A stretch of DNA of 64,000 bases from Streptococcus pseudopneumoniae (GTDB lineage Bacteria > Bacillota > Bacilli > Lactobacillales > Streptococcaceae), in contig NZ_JUUZ01000033.1 in NCBI RefSeq assembly GCF_001074155.1, positions 62,001-126,000 of the forward strand, given 5' to 3'. The position numbers were made by a program, and so were the translations under genes. The notes beneath the pieces are model-generated. The model ran no database searches and was not told the DNA's origin. It saw nothing but the letters and a program-made list of their open reading frames with translations. How positions within the stretch are numbered: the first letter of the stretch is position 1; each line of letters opens with the position of its first letter. Of this stretch, positions 12,024-22,730 are shown one piece after another.

Positions 12024-12575
12024 ATGGCCCGTATTACACTCGCTATTACAGGATCTATTGCTGCATACAAGACAGTTGACCTAGTTAGTTCTTTAAAAAA
12101 ACAGGGGCATTCTGTTACTGTTCTTATGACTCAGTCAGCAACAGAATTCATTCAGCCATTAACTTTACAAGTACTATCACAAAATACTGTACATCTCGAT
12201 GTCATGCAGGAACCTTTTCCAGATCAAGTGAATCACATTCAAATAGGAAAAGAAACAGATTTATTTATCGTAGTTCCTGCGACAGCCAATACAATCGCTA
12301 AATTAGCTCACGGTTTTGCTGACAATATGGTGACTGCTACTGCTCTTGCTTTGCCACACTTTGTACCTAAACTATTGGCTCCAGCTATGAACACAAAGAT
12401 GTATGACCACCCTGCGACCCAAGCTAATCTTAAAACTTTAGAAGATTATGGTTATACTATTATTTCTCCCAAAGATTCTCTACTGGCCTGTGGGGATACA
12501 GGTCGTGGTGCTCTCGCTGATCTCGAAACTATTTTACAAGAAATAAAGGATAAAATTCATGAACAAACGCTCTAA
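12024..12575 (+). CDS. coaC: phosphopantothenoylcysteine decarboxylase
   Basis: Flavin-dependent decarboxylase that converts phosphopantothenoylcysteine to 4'-phosphopantetheine. The 183-residue protein has the HFCD flavoprotein features: GSIAAYK at residues 8-14, the PAMNTKMYDHPATQ substrate motif, and the cysteine of the flexible loop in LLACGDTGRG. AAAGGAA precedes the ATG. It overlaps the following transporter gene by 17 bases, indicating coupled translation. Confidence 0.95.
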   Translation: MARITLAITGSIAAYKTVDLVSSLKKQGHSVTVLMTQSATEFIQPLTLQVLSQNTVHLDVMQEPFPDQVNHIQIGKETDLFIVVPATANTIAKLAHGFADNMVTATALALPHFVPKLLAPAMNTKMYDHPATQANLKTLEDYGYTIISPKDSLLACGDTGRGALADLETILQEIKDKIHEQTL

Positions 12576-13122
12576 TATTGCTCCAATCGCTATCTTTTTT
12601 GCTATTATGATTGTTATTCATTTACTAAGCTCGATTTTATTTAATGTACTTCCCTTTCCAATCAAACCAACCATCGTTCACATTCCAGTAATTATTGCAA
12701 GTATTATCTACGGACCAAGAATCGGCGCAACCTTAGGTTTCTTGATGGGAATGCTTAGCTTAACGGTTAATACTCTCACAATCCTGCCAACAAGCTATCT
12801 CTTCTCACCATTTGTACCAAATGGTAACTTCTATTCAGTTGTGATCGCAATTGTTCCTCGTATCTTAATCGGTTTGACCCCTTATTTCGTCTATAAACTA
12901 CTAAAGGGAAGAGCTGGACTCATCTTTGCAGGTGCACTTGGTTCACTCACGAATACAGTTTTTGTCTTAGGCGGTATCTTCTTTCTCTTTGGTAATGTTT
13001 TTGATGGAAATATTCAAAAACTATTAGCGACTGTTATCTCAACAAATTCAATCGCAGAATTAATTATCTCAGCCCTCTTAACTCTCGTCATTGTTCCGAG
13101 ACTTGAAAAAATTAAACAATAA
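12559..13122 (+). CDS. ECF transporter S component, probably pantothenate-specific
   Basis: Substrate-binding membrane subunit of an energy-coupling-factor vitamin transporter; 187 residues with about six hydrophobic helices. The shared ATPase and T subunits are not encoded nearby, as is normal for this group. Placement directly after coaB and coaC, with a 17-base overlap into coaC, points to pantothenate (PanT-like) as the substrate; this is inferred from context only. An AAGGA site lies inside coaC upstream of the ATG. A bidirectional terminator ends the operon. Confidence 0.85.
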   Translation: MNKRSNIAPIAIFFAIMIVIHLLSSILFNVLPFPIKPTIVHIPVIIASIIYGPRIGATLGFLMGMLSLTVNTLTILPTSYLFSPFVPNGNFYSVVIAIVPRILIGLTPYFVYKLLKGRAGLIFAGALGSLTNTVFVLGGIFFLFGNVFDGNIQKLLATVISTNSIAELIISALLTLVIVPRLEKIKQ

Positions 13123-13148
13123 AAACTGTATCAAGAGATACAGTTTTT
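13121..13148. terminator. bidirectional terminator between the S-component gene and udk
   Basis: A perfect 12-bp stem AAAAACTGTATC / GATACAGTTTTT (13121-13132, 13137-13148) with a 4-base loop and A and T flanks on both sides. It serves the two convergent genes. Confidence 0.92.
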
Positions 13149-13156
13149 TATTTCTA

Positions 13157-13795
13157 TTACTGGGCTAAACGAGCTTCTTCTAAAATCTTTTCAATCTTTG
13201 TTGTCAATAAATCAATAGCTACGGTATTGGTTACACCTTCAGGTATCACAATATCAGCATAACGCTTTGTTGGCTCGATAAATTGATGATACATAGGTTT
13301 TACGACGCCAAGATACTGATCAATAACGCTATCCAAACTACGACCACGCTCTTCCATATCACGCTTAATACGACGAATGATACGGACATCATCATCTGTA
13401 TCAACGAAAATCTTGATATCCATCAAATCACGAAGACGTTTGTCTTCCAAAACCAAAATTCCTTCAACAATAAAGACATCTTGAGGTTCTTGACGATAGG
13501 TTTTCGAGCTTCTTGTATGGGCAGCATAATCATATGTAGGAATATCAACAGGACGCCCCGCCAACAATTCTTTGATTTGCGCAATCATCAAGTCAGTATC
13601 AAAAGCAAAAGGATGGTCATAATTAGTCTTAATACGTTCTTCAAAGGTTAAATGAGATTGATCTTTATAGTAGGAATCATGCTCAATCATGGCAATTTTT
13701 TCATTTGGGAAATGGGATAAGATTGCTTTAGAAACACTGGTTTTTCCTCCACCAGATCCCCCTGTTACTCCGATAATGATTGGTCTGTTTTGCAT
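13157..13795 (-). CDS. udk: uridine kinase
   Basis: Phosphorylates uridine and cytidine to UMP and CMP in pyrimidine salvage. At 212 residues it is the normal length. The Walker A GGSGGGKT is at residues 12-19, followed by the DSYYKD and YDHPFAFD substrate segments typical of Udk. A GGAG site precedes the ATG. It has its own promoter and shares a terminator with the convergent transporter gene. Confidence 0.96.
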   Translation of the reverse strand: MQNRPIIIGVTGGSGGGKTSVSKAILSHFPNEKIAMIEHDSYYKDQSHLTFEERIKTNYDHPFAFDTDLMIAQIKELLAGRPVDIPTYDYAAHTRSSKTYRQEPQDVFIVEGILVLEDKRLRDLMDIKIFVDTDDDVRIIRRIKRDMEERGRSLDSVIDQYLGVVKPMYHQFIEPTKRYADIVIPEGVTNTVAIDLLTTKIEKILEEARLAQ

Positions 13796-13822
13796 AGTTG
13801 CCTCCGTATTTTTCCTTTGTCT

Positions 13823-13831
13823 ATTTTACCA
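13823..13831 (-). promoter_or_regulatory. extended -10 promoter of udk
   Basis: Minus-strand TGGTAAAAT (TGn plus TAAAAT) about 28 bases before the udk start. Confidence 0.6.
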
Positions 13832-13878
13832 TATTTTTAGAAAATTTTACAGGTGGACTTTTTAAATAATAGTACAAA

Positions 13879-13909
13879 AAAACCTTGTAGTTTAGTTCTA
13901 CAAGGTTTT
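13879..13909 (-). terminator. intrinsic terminator after ptsI
   Basis: A perfect 12-bp stem (13879-13890 with 13898-13909), 7-base loop and T run on the minus strand, 7 bases after the ptsI stop. Confidence 0.92.
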
Positions 13910-13916
13910 AATGTTT

Positions 13917-15650
13917 TTAATCAAAGTTAACGTATTCTTTAGAGAGTTCAAGAACTTCTTCCATTGTTGAACATTCAGTAAGAGCACGGTTAGCGTATTC
14001 TTGCATCTTAGCTGTGTCAAGTTTCTTCATCAAGCTACGTGTACGAAGTACTGAAGTAGCTGACATTGAGAACTCATCCAATCCCATTCCGACAAGTAGT
14101 GGAACAGCTGTTTGGTCACCAGCCATCTCACCACACATACCAGCCCATTTACCTTCAGCGTGAGCTGCTTTGATAACATTGTTGATCAAGCGAAGGATTG
14201 ATGGATTGTATGGTTGGTAAAGGTATGAAACTTGTTCGTTCATACGGTCAGCAGCCATTGTGTATTGGATCAAGTCGTTTGTACCGATTGAGAAGAAATC
14301 AACTTCTTTGGCAAATTGGTCTGCAAGCATAGCTGCTGCAGGAATTTCAATCATGATACCAACTTGGATATCATCCGCAACAGCAACACCTTCAGCAACC
14401 AATTTTGCTTTTTCTTCTTCAAGAATAGCTTTAGCAGTACGGAACTCTTTCAACAAAGCAACCATTGGGAACATGATACGCAATTTACCGTGAACAGATG
14501 CACGAAGCAAAGCACGCAATTGTGTACGGAACATTTGGTTACCAGTTTCAGAGATTGAGATACGTAAAGCACGGTAGCCCAAGAATGGGTTCATTTCTTT
14601 AGGAAGATCGAAGTAAGGAAGTTCTTTATCCCCACCGATATCCATTGTACGAACAACAACAGGTTTACCGTTCATACCTTCAAGAACTGCTTTGTAAGCT
14701 TCGTATTGATCGTCTTCCGTTGGGAAATCTTGAGAATCCATGTACAAGAATTCTGTACGGTAGAGACCAACAGCTTCGGCACCATTTTCGTTCACACCTT
14801 CAACGTCTTTAGGTGTACCGATATTAGCTGCCAACTCGAAGTGTTTACCATCAGCAGTAACAGTTTTAGCATCTTTCAAAAGAGCCCATTCGGCTTTTTG
14901 TTTAGCGTAAGCTTCACCAGCTGCTTTGAATTTTGCAATTTGTTCTTCAGTTGGGTTGATAACCACTTCACCTGAAATACCTGAAACAGCCAAAATGTCA
15001 CCATCTTTTACAAGTTCAGTGATGTTGTTTGTACCCAATACAGCTGCAATTTCAAGTGTACGAGCCATGATAGCTGAGTGACTTGTACGTCCACCAATGT
15101 TTGTTACAAAAGCTTTTACAAAGTTTTTATCTAATTGAGCAGTATCAGACGGAGTCAAGTCATGTGCAATCACAATTACTTCTTCATTAATAGAAGCTGG
15201 GTTTGGCAATTTCTTGCCAAGAAGATTTGCCAAAACACGTTTGGTAACGTCACGAATATCCGCTGCACGTTCCTGCATGTACGGGTTGTCTTCCATGCCT
15301 TCAAAGATTGTGATAAACATGTCTGTAACTTCTTTCAGACCTGCTTCCGCATTTACTTTCTTAGCACGAATTGTTTCTTTAATCTGACCGATCAATTCAG
15401 GGTCAGCAAGAACCATCAAGTGAGCGTCAAATACTTGCGCCGCTTCTTCACCAAGCGTACCTACAGCCTTCTCGCGGATAAGAGAAAGCTCGTTTTGAGA
15501 AGCTTCAAGAGCAACATCCAAACGAGCCTCTTCTGCATTTGTATCTTCGACTGTAATAGTCTCGAATGATAAATCCGGTTGAACGAGTAGATATGCTTTA
15601 GCAACTGCAACACCATCAGATGCTGCGATTCCTTTAAGCATTTCTGTCAT
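13917..15650 (-). CDS. ptsI: PTS enzyme I (phosphoenolpyruvate-protein phosphotransferase)
   Basis: General PTS component that transfers phosphate from phosphoenolpyruvate to HPr, driving every PTS permease including the two encoded in this window. The start is set at the ATG at 15650 ([13 protein letters not shown], 577 residues), 4 bases after the ptsH stop; the frame stays open further upstream but would run into ptsH. The phosphorylated histidine is His191 in [11 protein letters not shown], and the C-terminal PEP-binding domain has the conserved cysteine in [10 protein letters not shown]. Confidence 0.97.
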   Translation of the reverse strand: MTEMLKGIAASDGVAVAKAYLLVQPDLSFETITVEDTNAEEARLDVALEASQNELSLIREKAVGTLGEEAAQVFDAHLMVLADPELIGQIKETIRAKKVNAEAGLKEVTDMFITIFEGMEDNPYMQERAADIRDVTKRVLANLLGKKLPNPASINEEVIVIAHDLTPSDTAQLDKNFVKAFVTNIGGRTSHSAIMARTLEIAAVLGTNNITELVKDGDILAVSGISGEVVINPTEEQIAKFKAAGEAYAKQKAEWALLKDAKTVTADGKHFELAANIGTPKDVEGVNENGAEAVGLYRTEFLYMDSQDFPTEDDQYEAYKAVLEGMNGKPVVVRTMDIGGDKELPYFDLPKEMNPFLGYRALRISISETGNQMFRTQLRALLRASVHGKLRIMFPMVALLKEFRTAKAILEEEKAKLVAEGVAVADDIQVGIMIEIPAAAMLADQFAKEVDFFSIGTNDLIQYTMAADRMNEQVSYLYQPYNPSILRLINNVIKAAHAEGKWAGMCGEMAGDQTAVPLLVGMGLDEFSMSATSVLRTRSLMKKLDTAKMQEYANRALTECSTMEEVLELSKEYVNFD

Positions 15651-15654
15651 ATCC

Positions 15655-15918
15655 TTATGCCAATCCTTCTTTTTCCATTGTTTCTGAGATAGCAGCGATA
15701 GCGTCATCAGCGTCTGCACCTTCAGCAGTGATTGTAACGTCAGCACCTTGACCAACACCAAGGCTCATAACACCCATGATAGATTTAAGGTTAACTGATT
15801 TACCTTTGTACTCAAGAGTAATATCTGAAGCAAATTTGCTAGCAGTTTGTACCAACAATGTTGCTGGACGTGCGTGAATACCTGTTTCTGCCACTACGTG
15901 GAAATCTTTAGAAGCCAT
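15655..15918 (-). CDS. ptsH: phosphocarrier protein HPr
   Basis: Small PTS phosphocarrier (87 residues). His15 in GIHARP accepts phosphate from enzyme I. Ser46 in [10 protein letters not shown] is the site for HPr kinase, and HPr-Ser46-P is the co-repressor of CcpA, which links this gene to the cre-like sites found at gatA, lacT and glgB. It is first in the ptsHI operon behind a strong promoter. Confidence 0.98.
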   Translation of the reverse strand: MASKDFHVVAETGIHARPATLLVQTASKFASDITLEYKGKSVNLKSIMGVMSLGVGQGADVTITAEGADADDAIAAISETMEKEGLA

Positions 15919-15980
15919 AATTTGACTCTCCTTTAAATGTTTTCTTTTTGAGTTATATCTGATAACCCTTACAATTTGAT

Positions 15981-16009
15981 ATTATATCACCTTCTAGGAA
16001 TTTTTTCAA
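15981..16009 (-). promoter_or_regulatory. strong promoter of ptsHI
   Basis: Minus-strand TTGAAA (16009-16004) and TATAAT (15986-15981), separated by 17 bases, with a TGn extension at the -10. This is one of the best promoters in the window. The AT-rich stretch between it and the NrdR boxes at 16150 holds nothing I recognise. Confidence 0.85.
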
Positions 16010-16149
16010 GTATTTTATGGGATTTCTTCTTTTTCCTTTCAGATAACTTGCTGAAAATCTTCTATTTTATGTATCAAAATACATCATATAGTTTTTTAAA
16101 ATTTTAACATTTAGAAAACGCTGTTATTTATGGGTTTTATTTTTTGCAA

Positions 16150-16165
16150 TCACTATATATTGTGT
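16150..16165. promoter_or_regulatory. NrdR box 1 upstream of nrdH
   Basis: The 16-mer TCACTATATATTGTGT matches the NrdR box acaCwAtATaTwGtgt at 15 of 16 positions. NrdR is the ATP/dATP-sensing repressor of ribonucleotide reductase genes. Confidence 0.85.
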
Positions 16166-16191
16166 TTAGATAACTCTCATCTAAAAAAATT

Positions 16192-16207
16192 CTACAATAT
16201 TTAGTTT
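16192..16207. promoter_or_regulatory. NrdR box 2 upstream of nrdH
   Basis: CTACAATATTTAGTTT, with core CAATATTTAG matching CwAtATaTwG at 9 of 10 positions. It begins 42 bases after box 1, about four helical turns, and ends just before the -35. Confidence 0.7.
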
Positions 16208-16214
16208 TTCTTCG

Positions 16215-16242
16215 TTGACAAAGATTTTTTTTCTGATATACT
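16215..16242 (+). promoter_or_regulatory. promoter of nrdH-nrdE-nrdF
   Basis: A perfect -35 TTGACA and an extended -10 TGATATACT, with a 16-base spacer. Confidence 0.85.
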
Positions 16243-16278
16243 TAAGAAGTAATTAAATTTTGAAAGAGGAGTTACAGA

Positions 16279-16497
16279 ATGGTAACCGTTTATTCTAAAA
16301 ACAATTGTGTTCAATGTAAAATGACCAAACGATTCTTAGATAGTAACAACATCGCATATCGCGAAATCAATCTTGATGAACAACCTGAATTTATTGAACA
16401 AGTTAAAGAGCTAGGCTTCAACGCTGCTCCTATCATTCAAACACCAACTGAAGTTTTCTCTGGTTTCCAACCAGCAAAACTTAAAGAACTTGCTTAA
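16279..16497 (+). CDS. nrdH: NrdH-redoxin
   Basis: Glutaredoxin-like protein of 72 residues that donates electrons to the class Ib ribonucleotide reductase. The redox motif is CVQC at residues 10-13, with the thioredoxin-fold PIIQTPTEVFSGF segment characteristic of NrdH. GAGGAG precedes the ATG. It is first of three genes in the order nrdH, nrdE, nrdF; nrdI is not in the window. Confidence 0.95.
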   Translation: MVTVYSKNNCVQCKMTKRFLDSNNIAYREINLDEQPEFIEQVKELGFNAAPIIQTPTEVFSGFQPAKLKELA

Positions 16498-16512
16498 GTA
16501 TCAGGATTAAAA

Positions 16513-16535
16513 GCTTCTATGTCAATCTTAGAAGC
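16513..16535 (+). terminator. hairpin between nrdH and nrdE (weak terminator or attenuator)
   Basis: Stem GCTTCTA (16513-16519) with TAGAAGC (16529-16535), followed by CTTTCTTTT. Only 7 bp with an interrupted T run, so read-through into nrdE is likely. Confidence 0.5.
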
Positions 16536-16566
16536 CTTTCTTTTGTAATAAATTAAAGGAAATTTT

Positions 16567-18726
16567 ATGGGATTAAAACAACTTGAGGATGTAACTTACT
16601 TCCGTCTAAATAATGAAATCAACCGTCCTGTTAATGGACAAATCATGCTCCACAAAGATAAAGAAGCCTTGGACGCTTTCTTTAAAGAAAATGTTGTACC
16701 AAATTCTATGGTTTTTGATTCTATCACTGATAAAATCGATTACCTTATTAAACAAGACTATATCGAAACAGCGTTTATCAAGAAATATCGTCCAGAATTC
16801 TTAGAAGAGCTTTACCTATTTATTAAGGATCAAAACTTCCAATTCAAGTCTTTCATGGCAGCATACAAGTTTTACAATCAATATGCCTTGAAAACTAATG
16901 ACGGAGAGTACTATCTTGAAAGCATGGAAGACCGTGTCTTCTTTAACGCTCTTTACTTTGCTGATGGTGACGAAGCTATCGCAATTGATATTGCCAATGA
17001 AATCATCCACCAGCGTTACCAGCCTGCTACACCTTCTTTCTTGAATGCGGGCCGTGCACGTCGTGGTGAATTGGTATCATGTTTTTTGATTCAGGTAACA
17101 GATGATATGAACTCTATTGGACGTTCTATCAACTCTGCTCTTCAACTTTCACGTATCGGTGGTGGTGTCGGAATTTCCCTCAGCAACCTTCGTGAAGCTG
17201 GAGCGCCTATCAAAGGGTATGAAGGTGCTGCTTCTGGTGTCGTACCCGTTATGAAGCTTTTCGAAGACAGCTTCTCTTACTCTAACCAACTTGGTCAACG
17301 TCAAGGTGCTGGGGTTGTTTACCTTAACGTCTTCCACCCAGATATTATCGCTTTCCTTTCTACTAAGAAAGAAAATGCTGATGAAAAAGTTCGTGTCAAG
17401 ACTCTTTCACTTGGTGTTGTGGTACCAGATAAATTCTACGAATTAGCACGTAAGAATGAGGAAATGTACCTCTTCAGTCCTTATTCTGTTGAAAAAGAGT
17501 ATGGTGTACCTTTTAACTACATCGATATCACAGAAAAATACGATGAATTGGTGGCAAATCCAAATATTCGTAAGACAAAAATCAAAGCGCGTGATTTGGA
17601 AACAGAAATTTCTAAATTGCAACAAGAATCTGGCTATCCTTATGTAGTCAATATCGATACTGCTAACCGTGTAAATCCTGTCGATGGTAAGATTATCATG
17701 AGTAACTTGTGTTCAGAAATTCTTCAAGTCCAAGAGCCAAGTCTTATCAACGATGCGCAAGAATTCCTTCAAATGGGTACTGACGTTTCATGTAACCTTG
17801 GTTCAACCAACGTTGTAAATATGATGACATCACCTGACTTTGGACGTTCTATTCGTGCAATGGTTCGCGCTTTGACCTTTGTAACAGATAGCTCTCACAT
17901 CGTTGCTGTTCCAACTATCGACCACGGAAATAGCCAAGCTCATACATTTGGACTTGGTGCCATGGGGCTTCACAGCTATCTTGCTCAGCAATTAATCGAA
18001 TATGGATCTCCTGAGTCGGTTGAATTTACAAGCATCTACTTTATGCTTTTGAATTACTGGACTTTGGTAGAATCAAACAATATTGCGCGTGAACGTGGCA
18101 TTACCTTCCACAACTTTGAGAAATCAGACTATGCAAATGGTACTTATTTCGATAAGTATACGTCTGGTCAATTTGTTCCAAAATCTGATCGTGTTAAAGA
18201 ACTCTTTGAAGGAATCTTTATCCCGTCTGCAGCTGATTGGGCTGAACTTCGTGATAAAGTTAAAGCAGATGGACTTTACCACCAAAACCGTCTTGCTGTA
18301 GCACCAAATGGTTCTATCAGCTACATCAATGATGTGTCTGCTTCTATCCACCCAATTACTCAACGTATTGAAGAACGTCAAGAGAAGAAAATTGGTAAGA
18401 TTTACTATCCTGCTGCAGGATTATCAACTGAAACTATTCCTTACTACACTTCTGCCTATGACATGGATATGCGTAAAGTTATCGATGTCTATGCTGCTGC
18501 AACTGAGCACGTAGACCAAGGGCTTTCACTTACTCTCTTCATGCGTAGTGATATCCCAACAGGTCTTTACGAATGGAAGAAAGAGAACAAACAAACAACA
18601 CGTGACCTATCTATCCTTCGTAACTACGCCTTTAACAAGGGCATTAAGTCTATCTACTACGTTCGTACCTACACAGATGACGGCGGTGAAGTTGGTGCTA
18701 ACCAATGTGAAAGCTGTGTAATTTAA
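16567..18726 (+). CDS. nrdE: class Ib ribonucleoside-diphosphate reductase, alpha subunit
   Basis: Catalytic subunit that reduces ribonucleoside diphosphates to deoxyribonucleotides under aerobic conditions. At 719 residues it is full length. The active-site pair Cys172 (VSCFLIQ) and Cys409 (VSCNLG), the thiyl-radical Cys382 with Asn380 and Glu384 (NLCSE), and the C-terminal shuttle cysteines 714 and 717 (CESC) are all present, each six residues earlier than in the Salmonella enzyme. AAAGGAA precedes the ATG. It lies between two intercistronic hairpins, which could set its level relative to nrdH and nrdF. Confidence 0.97.
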   Translation: MGLKQLEDVTYFRLNNEINRPVNGQIMLHKDKEALDAFFKENVVPNSMVFDSITDKIDYLIKQDYIETAFIKKYRPEFLEELYLFIKDQNFQFKSFMAAYKFYNQYALKTNDGEYYLESMEDRVFFNALYFADGDEAIAIDIANEIIHQRYQPATPSFLNAGRARRGELVSCFLIQVTDDMNSIGRSINSALQLSRIGGGVGISLSNLREAGAPIKGYEGAASGVVPVMKLFEDSFSYSNQLGQRQGAGVVYLNVFHPDIIAFLSTKKENADEKVRVKTLSLGVVVPDKFYELARKNEEMYLFSPYSVEKEYGVPFNYIDITEKYDELVANPNIRKTKIKARDLETEISKLQQESGYPYVVNIDTANRVNPVDGKIIMSNLCSEILQVQEPSLINDAQEFLQMGTDVSCNLGSTNVVNMMTSPDFGRSIRAMVRALTFVTDSSHIVAVPTIDHGNSQAHTFGLGAMGLHSYLAQQLIEYGSPESVEFTSIYFMLLNYWTLVESNNIARERGITFHNFEKSDYANGTYFDKYTSGQFVPKSDRVKELFEGIFIPSAADWAELRDKVKADGLYHQNRLAVAPNGSISYINDVSASIHPITQRIEERQEKKIGKIYYPAAGLSTETIPYYTSAYDMDMRKVIDVYAAATEHVDQGLSLTLFMRSDIPTGLYEWKKENKQTTRDLSILRNYAFNKGIKSIYYVRTYTDDGGEVGANQCESCVI

Positions 18727-18766
18727 AATCTCACTAAAATCTTGTTTACAAAGATAGGGTAACATC

Positions 18767-18790
18767 AAAAAGTCGGAGTACCGACTTTTT
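18767..18790 (+). terminator. terminator-like hairpin between nrdE and nrdF
   Basis: A perfect 10-bp stem AAAAAGTCGG / CCGACTTTTT with a 4-base loop and T-rich 3' arm. This looks like a real intrinsic terminator although it lies inside the nrdHEF cluster. No convincing new promoter was found between it and nrdF. Confidence 0.7.
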
Positions 18791-18863
18791 GTGCGGTAAC
18801 CCAATCACATAAGGCTAGAACATTCATCACTATTTTAATTAAATCAAAAGAAAGAGATTTGTA

Positions 18864-19826
18864 ATGGAAACTTACTACAAAGCCATTAACTGGAATGCCA
18901 TCGAAGATGTCATCGATAAATCAACATGGGAAAAACTAACTGAACAATTTTGGTTGGATACACGTATTCCCTTATCTAATGACTTAGATGACTGGAGAAA
19001 GTTATCAAATAAAGAAAAAGACTTGGTAGGAAAAGTCTTTGGCGGTTTGACACTTTTGGATACCATGCAGTCTGAAACAGGGGTTCAAGCGTTACGCGCA
19101 GATATCCGTACACCACATGAGGAAGCTGTGTTTAACAACATTCAATTTATGGAATCTGTCCACGCTAAATCTTATTCTTCTATTTTCTCAACCTTGAATA
19201 CCAAGACTGAGATTGAAGAAATCTTTGAATGGACTGATACAAACCCATATCTTCAGAAAAAGGCACAAATCATCAATGAGATTTACCTTAACGGAACACC
19301 ACTTGAAAAGAAAGTGGCTAGTGTATTCCTTGAAACCTTCCTCTTCTACTCTGGTTTCTTTACTCCACTCTACTATCTAGGAAATAACAAGTTGGCAAAC
19401 GTTGCTGAAATCATCAAACTCATCATTCGGGACGAGTCAGTTCATGGAACATATATTGGTTATAAATTCCAACTTGGTTTCAACGAATTACCTGAAGAAG
19501 AGCAAGAAAAGTTAAAAGATTGGATGTATGACCTTCTCTACACACTGTATGAAAACGAAGAAGGATATACAGAAAGCCTTTATGATGGTGTTGGTTGGAC
19601 CGATGAAGTGAAAACATTCCTTCGCTACAACGCCAATAAAGCTCTTATGAACCTAGGACAAGATCCTCTCTTCCCTGACTCAGCTGACGATGTCAATCCA
19701 ATAGTTATGAACGGGATTTCTACTGGTACATCCAACCACGACTTCTTCTCTCAAGTTGGTAACGGATATCTACTTGGTGAAGTTGAAGCTATGCAGGACG
19801 ATGATTATAACTACGGATTAGACTAA
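18864..19826 (+). CDS. nrdF: class Ib ribonucleoside-diphosphate reductase, beta subunit
   Basis: Small subunit holding the dimetal centre and tyrosyl radical. The metal ligands Asp66, Glu97, His100, Glu157, Glu191 and His194 and the radical Tyr104 can all be placed, one residue before the Salmonella NrdF numbers. At 320 residues it is full length. AAAGAGA precedes the ATG. It lies 137 bases after nrdE, with a hairpin in between, and ends at a terminator. Class Ib enzymes need the flavodoxin NrdI to form the Mn cofactor; its gene must lie elsewhere. Confidence 0.97.
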   Translation: METYYKAINWNAIEDVIDKSTWEKLTEQFWLDTRIPLSNDLDDWRKLSNKEKDLVGKVFGGLTLLDTMQSETGVQALRADIRTPHEEAVFNNIQFMESVHAKSYSSIFSTLNTKTEIEEIFEWTDTNPYLQKKAQIINEIYLNGTPLEKKVASVFLETFLFYSGFFTPLYYLGNNKLANVAEIIKLIIRDESVHGTYIGYKFQLGFNELPEEEQEKLKDWMYDLLYTLYENEEGYTESLYDGVGWTDEVKTFLRYNANKALMNLGQDPLFPDSADDVNPIVMNGISTGTSNHDFFSQVGNGYLLGEVEAMQDDDYNYGLD

Positions 19827-19837
19827 TTAAAAAATAT

Positions 19838-19874
19838 AAAAACATCTGAGTTAAAAACAAACACAGATGTTTTT
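19838..19874 (+). terminator. intrinsic terminator after nrdF
   Basis: An 11-bp stem (19838-19848 with 19864-19874), 15-base loop and T-rich tail. Confidence 0.85.
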
Positions 19875-19956
19875 TGTTTTTGTTTATTTTTGTTTTATTT
19901 AAGTTGCTTAGATGTTTAAAATGTGATAAAATGATATTGGAAACGGGGGTGATTCA

Positions 19957-20721
19957 ATGCTAAAACAAGAAAAACTAGATGTGATTTTAGAGATTGTCAA
20001 TACAAGAGGAACCATCACAGTCAAAGAAATAATGAATCGTTTAGATATTTCTGATATGACTGCTCGACGTTATCTGCAAGAGTTAGCTGACAAAGATCTA
20101 CTTGTTCGAGTGCATGGAGGCGCTGAAAAACTTCGTTCTGGTTCTCTATTAGCAAATGAACGCTCGAATATCGAAAAACAAGGTCTTCAGATTGCTGAAA
20201 AACAAGAAATCGCAAAGTTTGCTGGTCATTTAGTCGAAGAAAGAGAAACGATTTTTATCGGTCCAGGTACTACTCTTGAGTTCTTTGCGCGTGAACTTCC
20301 GATAGATAATATTCGTGTAGTAACAAATAGCCTTCCTGTTTTCATTATCTTGAATGAACGAAAACTGACTGATTTAATTTTGATTGGTGGAAATTATCGA
20401 GAAATCACTGGTGCTTTTGTTGGAACCTTAACGCTCCAAGATATCGAAAGTCTTCAATTCTCTAAAGCTTTTGTTAGTTGCAATGGTATAAAAGATTATT
20501 CTATCGCTACTTTTAGCGAAGATGAAGGTGAAGTTCAAAAACTAGCATTAAATAATGCTAATAAAAAAATTCTCTTAGCCGACCACAGTAAATTTAATAA
20601 GTTTGATTTTTATACTTTCTATAATATCGCTAATATTGATACGATTATTTCGGATTCAAAACTTAGAGAGGAAACCCTTCAAGATTTATCAAAACAAACT
20701 AATATCATCAAACCTCAATAA
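19957..20721 (+). CDS. lacR: DeoR-family repressor of the lactose/tagatose operon
   Basis: Transcriptional repressor that releases DNA when tagatose-6-phosphate is present. The 254-residue protein has a DeoR winged helix-turn-helix at residues 5-57 (DISDMTARRYLQEL, VRVHGGAEK) and a C-terminal sugar-phosphate sensor with the GPGTT segment. GGGGGTGA gives a strong ribosome site. It sits beside the distal end of the lac operon and points toward it, so it is not cotranscribed with its targets. Its likely operators are the inverted repeats at lacA (28906-28939) and possibly gatA. Confidence 0.92.
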   Translation: MLKQEKLDVILEIVNTRGTITVKEIMNRLDISDMTARRYLQELADKDLLVRVHGGAEKLRSGSLLANERSNIEKQGLQIAEKQEIAKFAGHLVEERETIFIGPGTTLEFFARELPIDNIRVVTNSLPVFIILNERKLTDLILIGGNYREITGAFVGTLTLQDIESLQFSKAFVSCNGIKDYSIATFSEDEGEVQKLALNNANKKILLADHSKFNKFDFYTFYNIANIDTIISDSKLREETLQDLSKQTNIIKPQ

Positions 20722-20744
20722 AGCATTCGACTAACGAATGCTTT
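20720..20744 (+). terminator. intrinsic terminator after lacR
   Basis: A perfect 10-bp stem AAAGCATTCG / CGAATGCTTT overlapping the stop codon, 5-base loop, then a T run. Confidence 0.9.
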
Positions 20745-20780
20745 ATTTTTTACTCCAAAATAATTTAACACTCTCACAAA

Positions 20781-20809
20781 AATAAGCCCATCAACTTGAT
20801 GAGCTTATT
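20781..20809 (-). terminator. intrinsic terminator ending the lac operon side
   Basis: On the minus strand AATAAGC and CATCAA pair with TTGATG and GCTTATT across one G-U pair and run into TTTTTG. It follows the 84-residue hypothetical gene by 3 bases. Confidence 0.8.
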
Positions 20810-20812
20810 ATA

Positions 20813-21067
20813 TTAGTGTTGAAATGGCATAAAATCCGAATCAAAGGAAATGTTATCATTATCATCAGCATTGACAAAACTTAAAAATATTTTTTGAAAT
20901 TCTTCAAGTTCATAGTCTGAATGACAAAGCCACTCCTTGCCTGTTGAGACATACCATTTTCCAAGACTTGCAAGTTGGTCCTTGGTCAAGGATGGTATAT
21001 GCGAACACTGTTCAAAGTTAATAATATAAACTTTTTCATAGACTGATTTGATAAAATCTTTCAGCAT
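20813..21067 (-). CDS. hypothetical protein, 84 residues, last gene of the lac operon
   Basis: I do not recognise this protein. It is acidic toward the C-terminus, with an Asp/Asn-rich tail, and has aromatic residues and two cysteines (in FEQCSHIP and EWLCHS). No membrane helix or signal is visible. GAGGAAAG sits 6 bases before the ATG, and it lies 42 bases after lacG on the same strand with a terminator directly behind it, so it is probably expressed with lacTFEG. I believe a small gene occupies the same place in pneumococcus, but its function is unknown to me. Confidence 0.75.
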   Translation of the reverse strand: MLKDFIKSVYEKVYIINFEQCSHIPSLTKDQLASLGKWYVSTGKEWLCHSDYELEEFQKIFLSFVNADDNDNISFDSDFMPFQH

Positions 21068-21109
21068 GAACTTTCCTCACTCTAATTCTATACCTAATGA
21101 CTATTAGTA

Positions 21110-22729
<1,620 letters not shown>

Positions 22730-22730
<1 letters not shown>

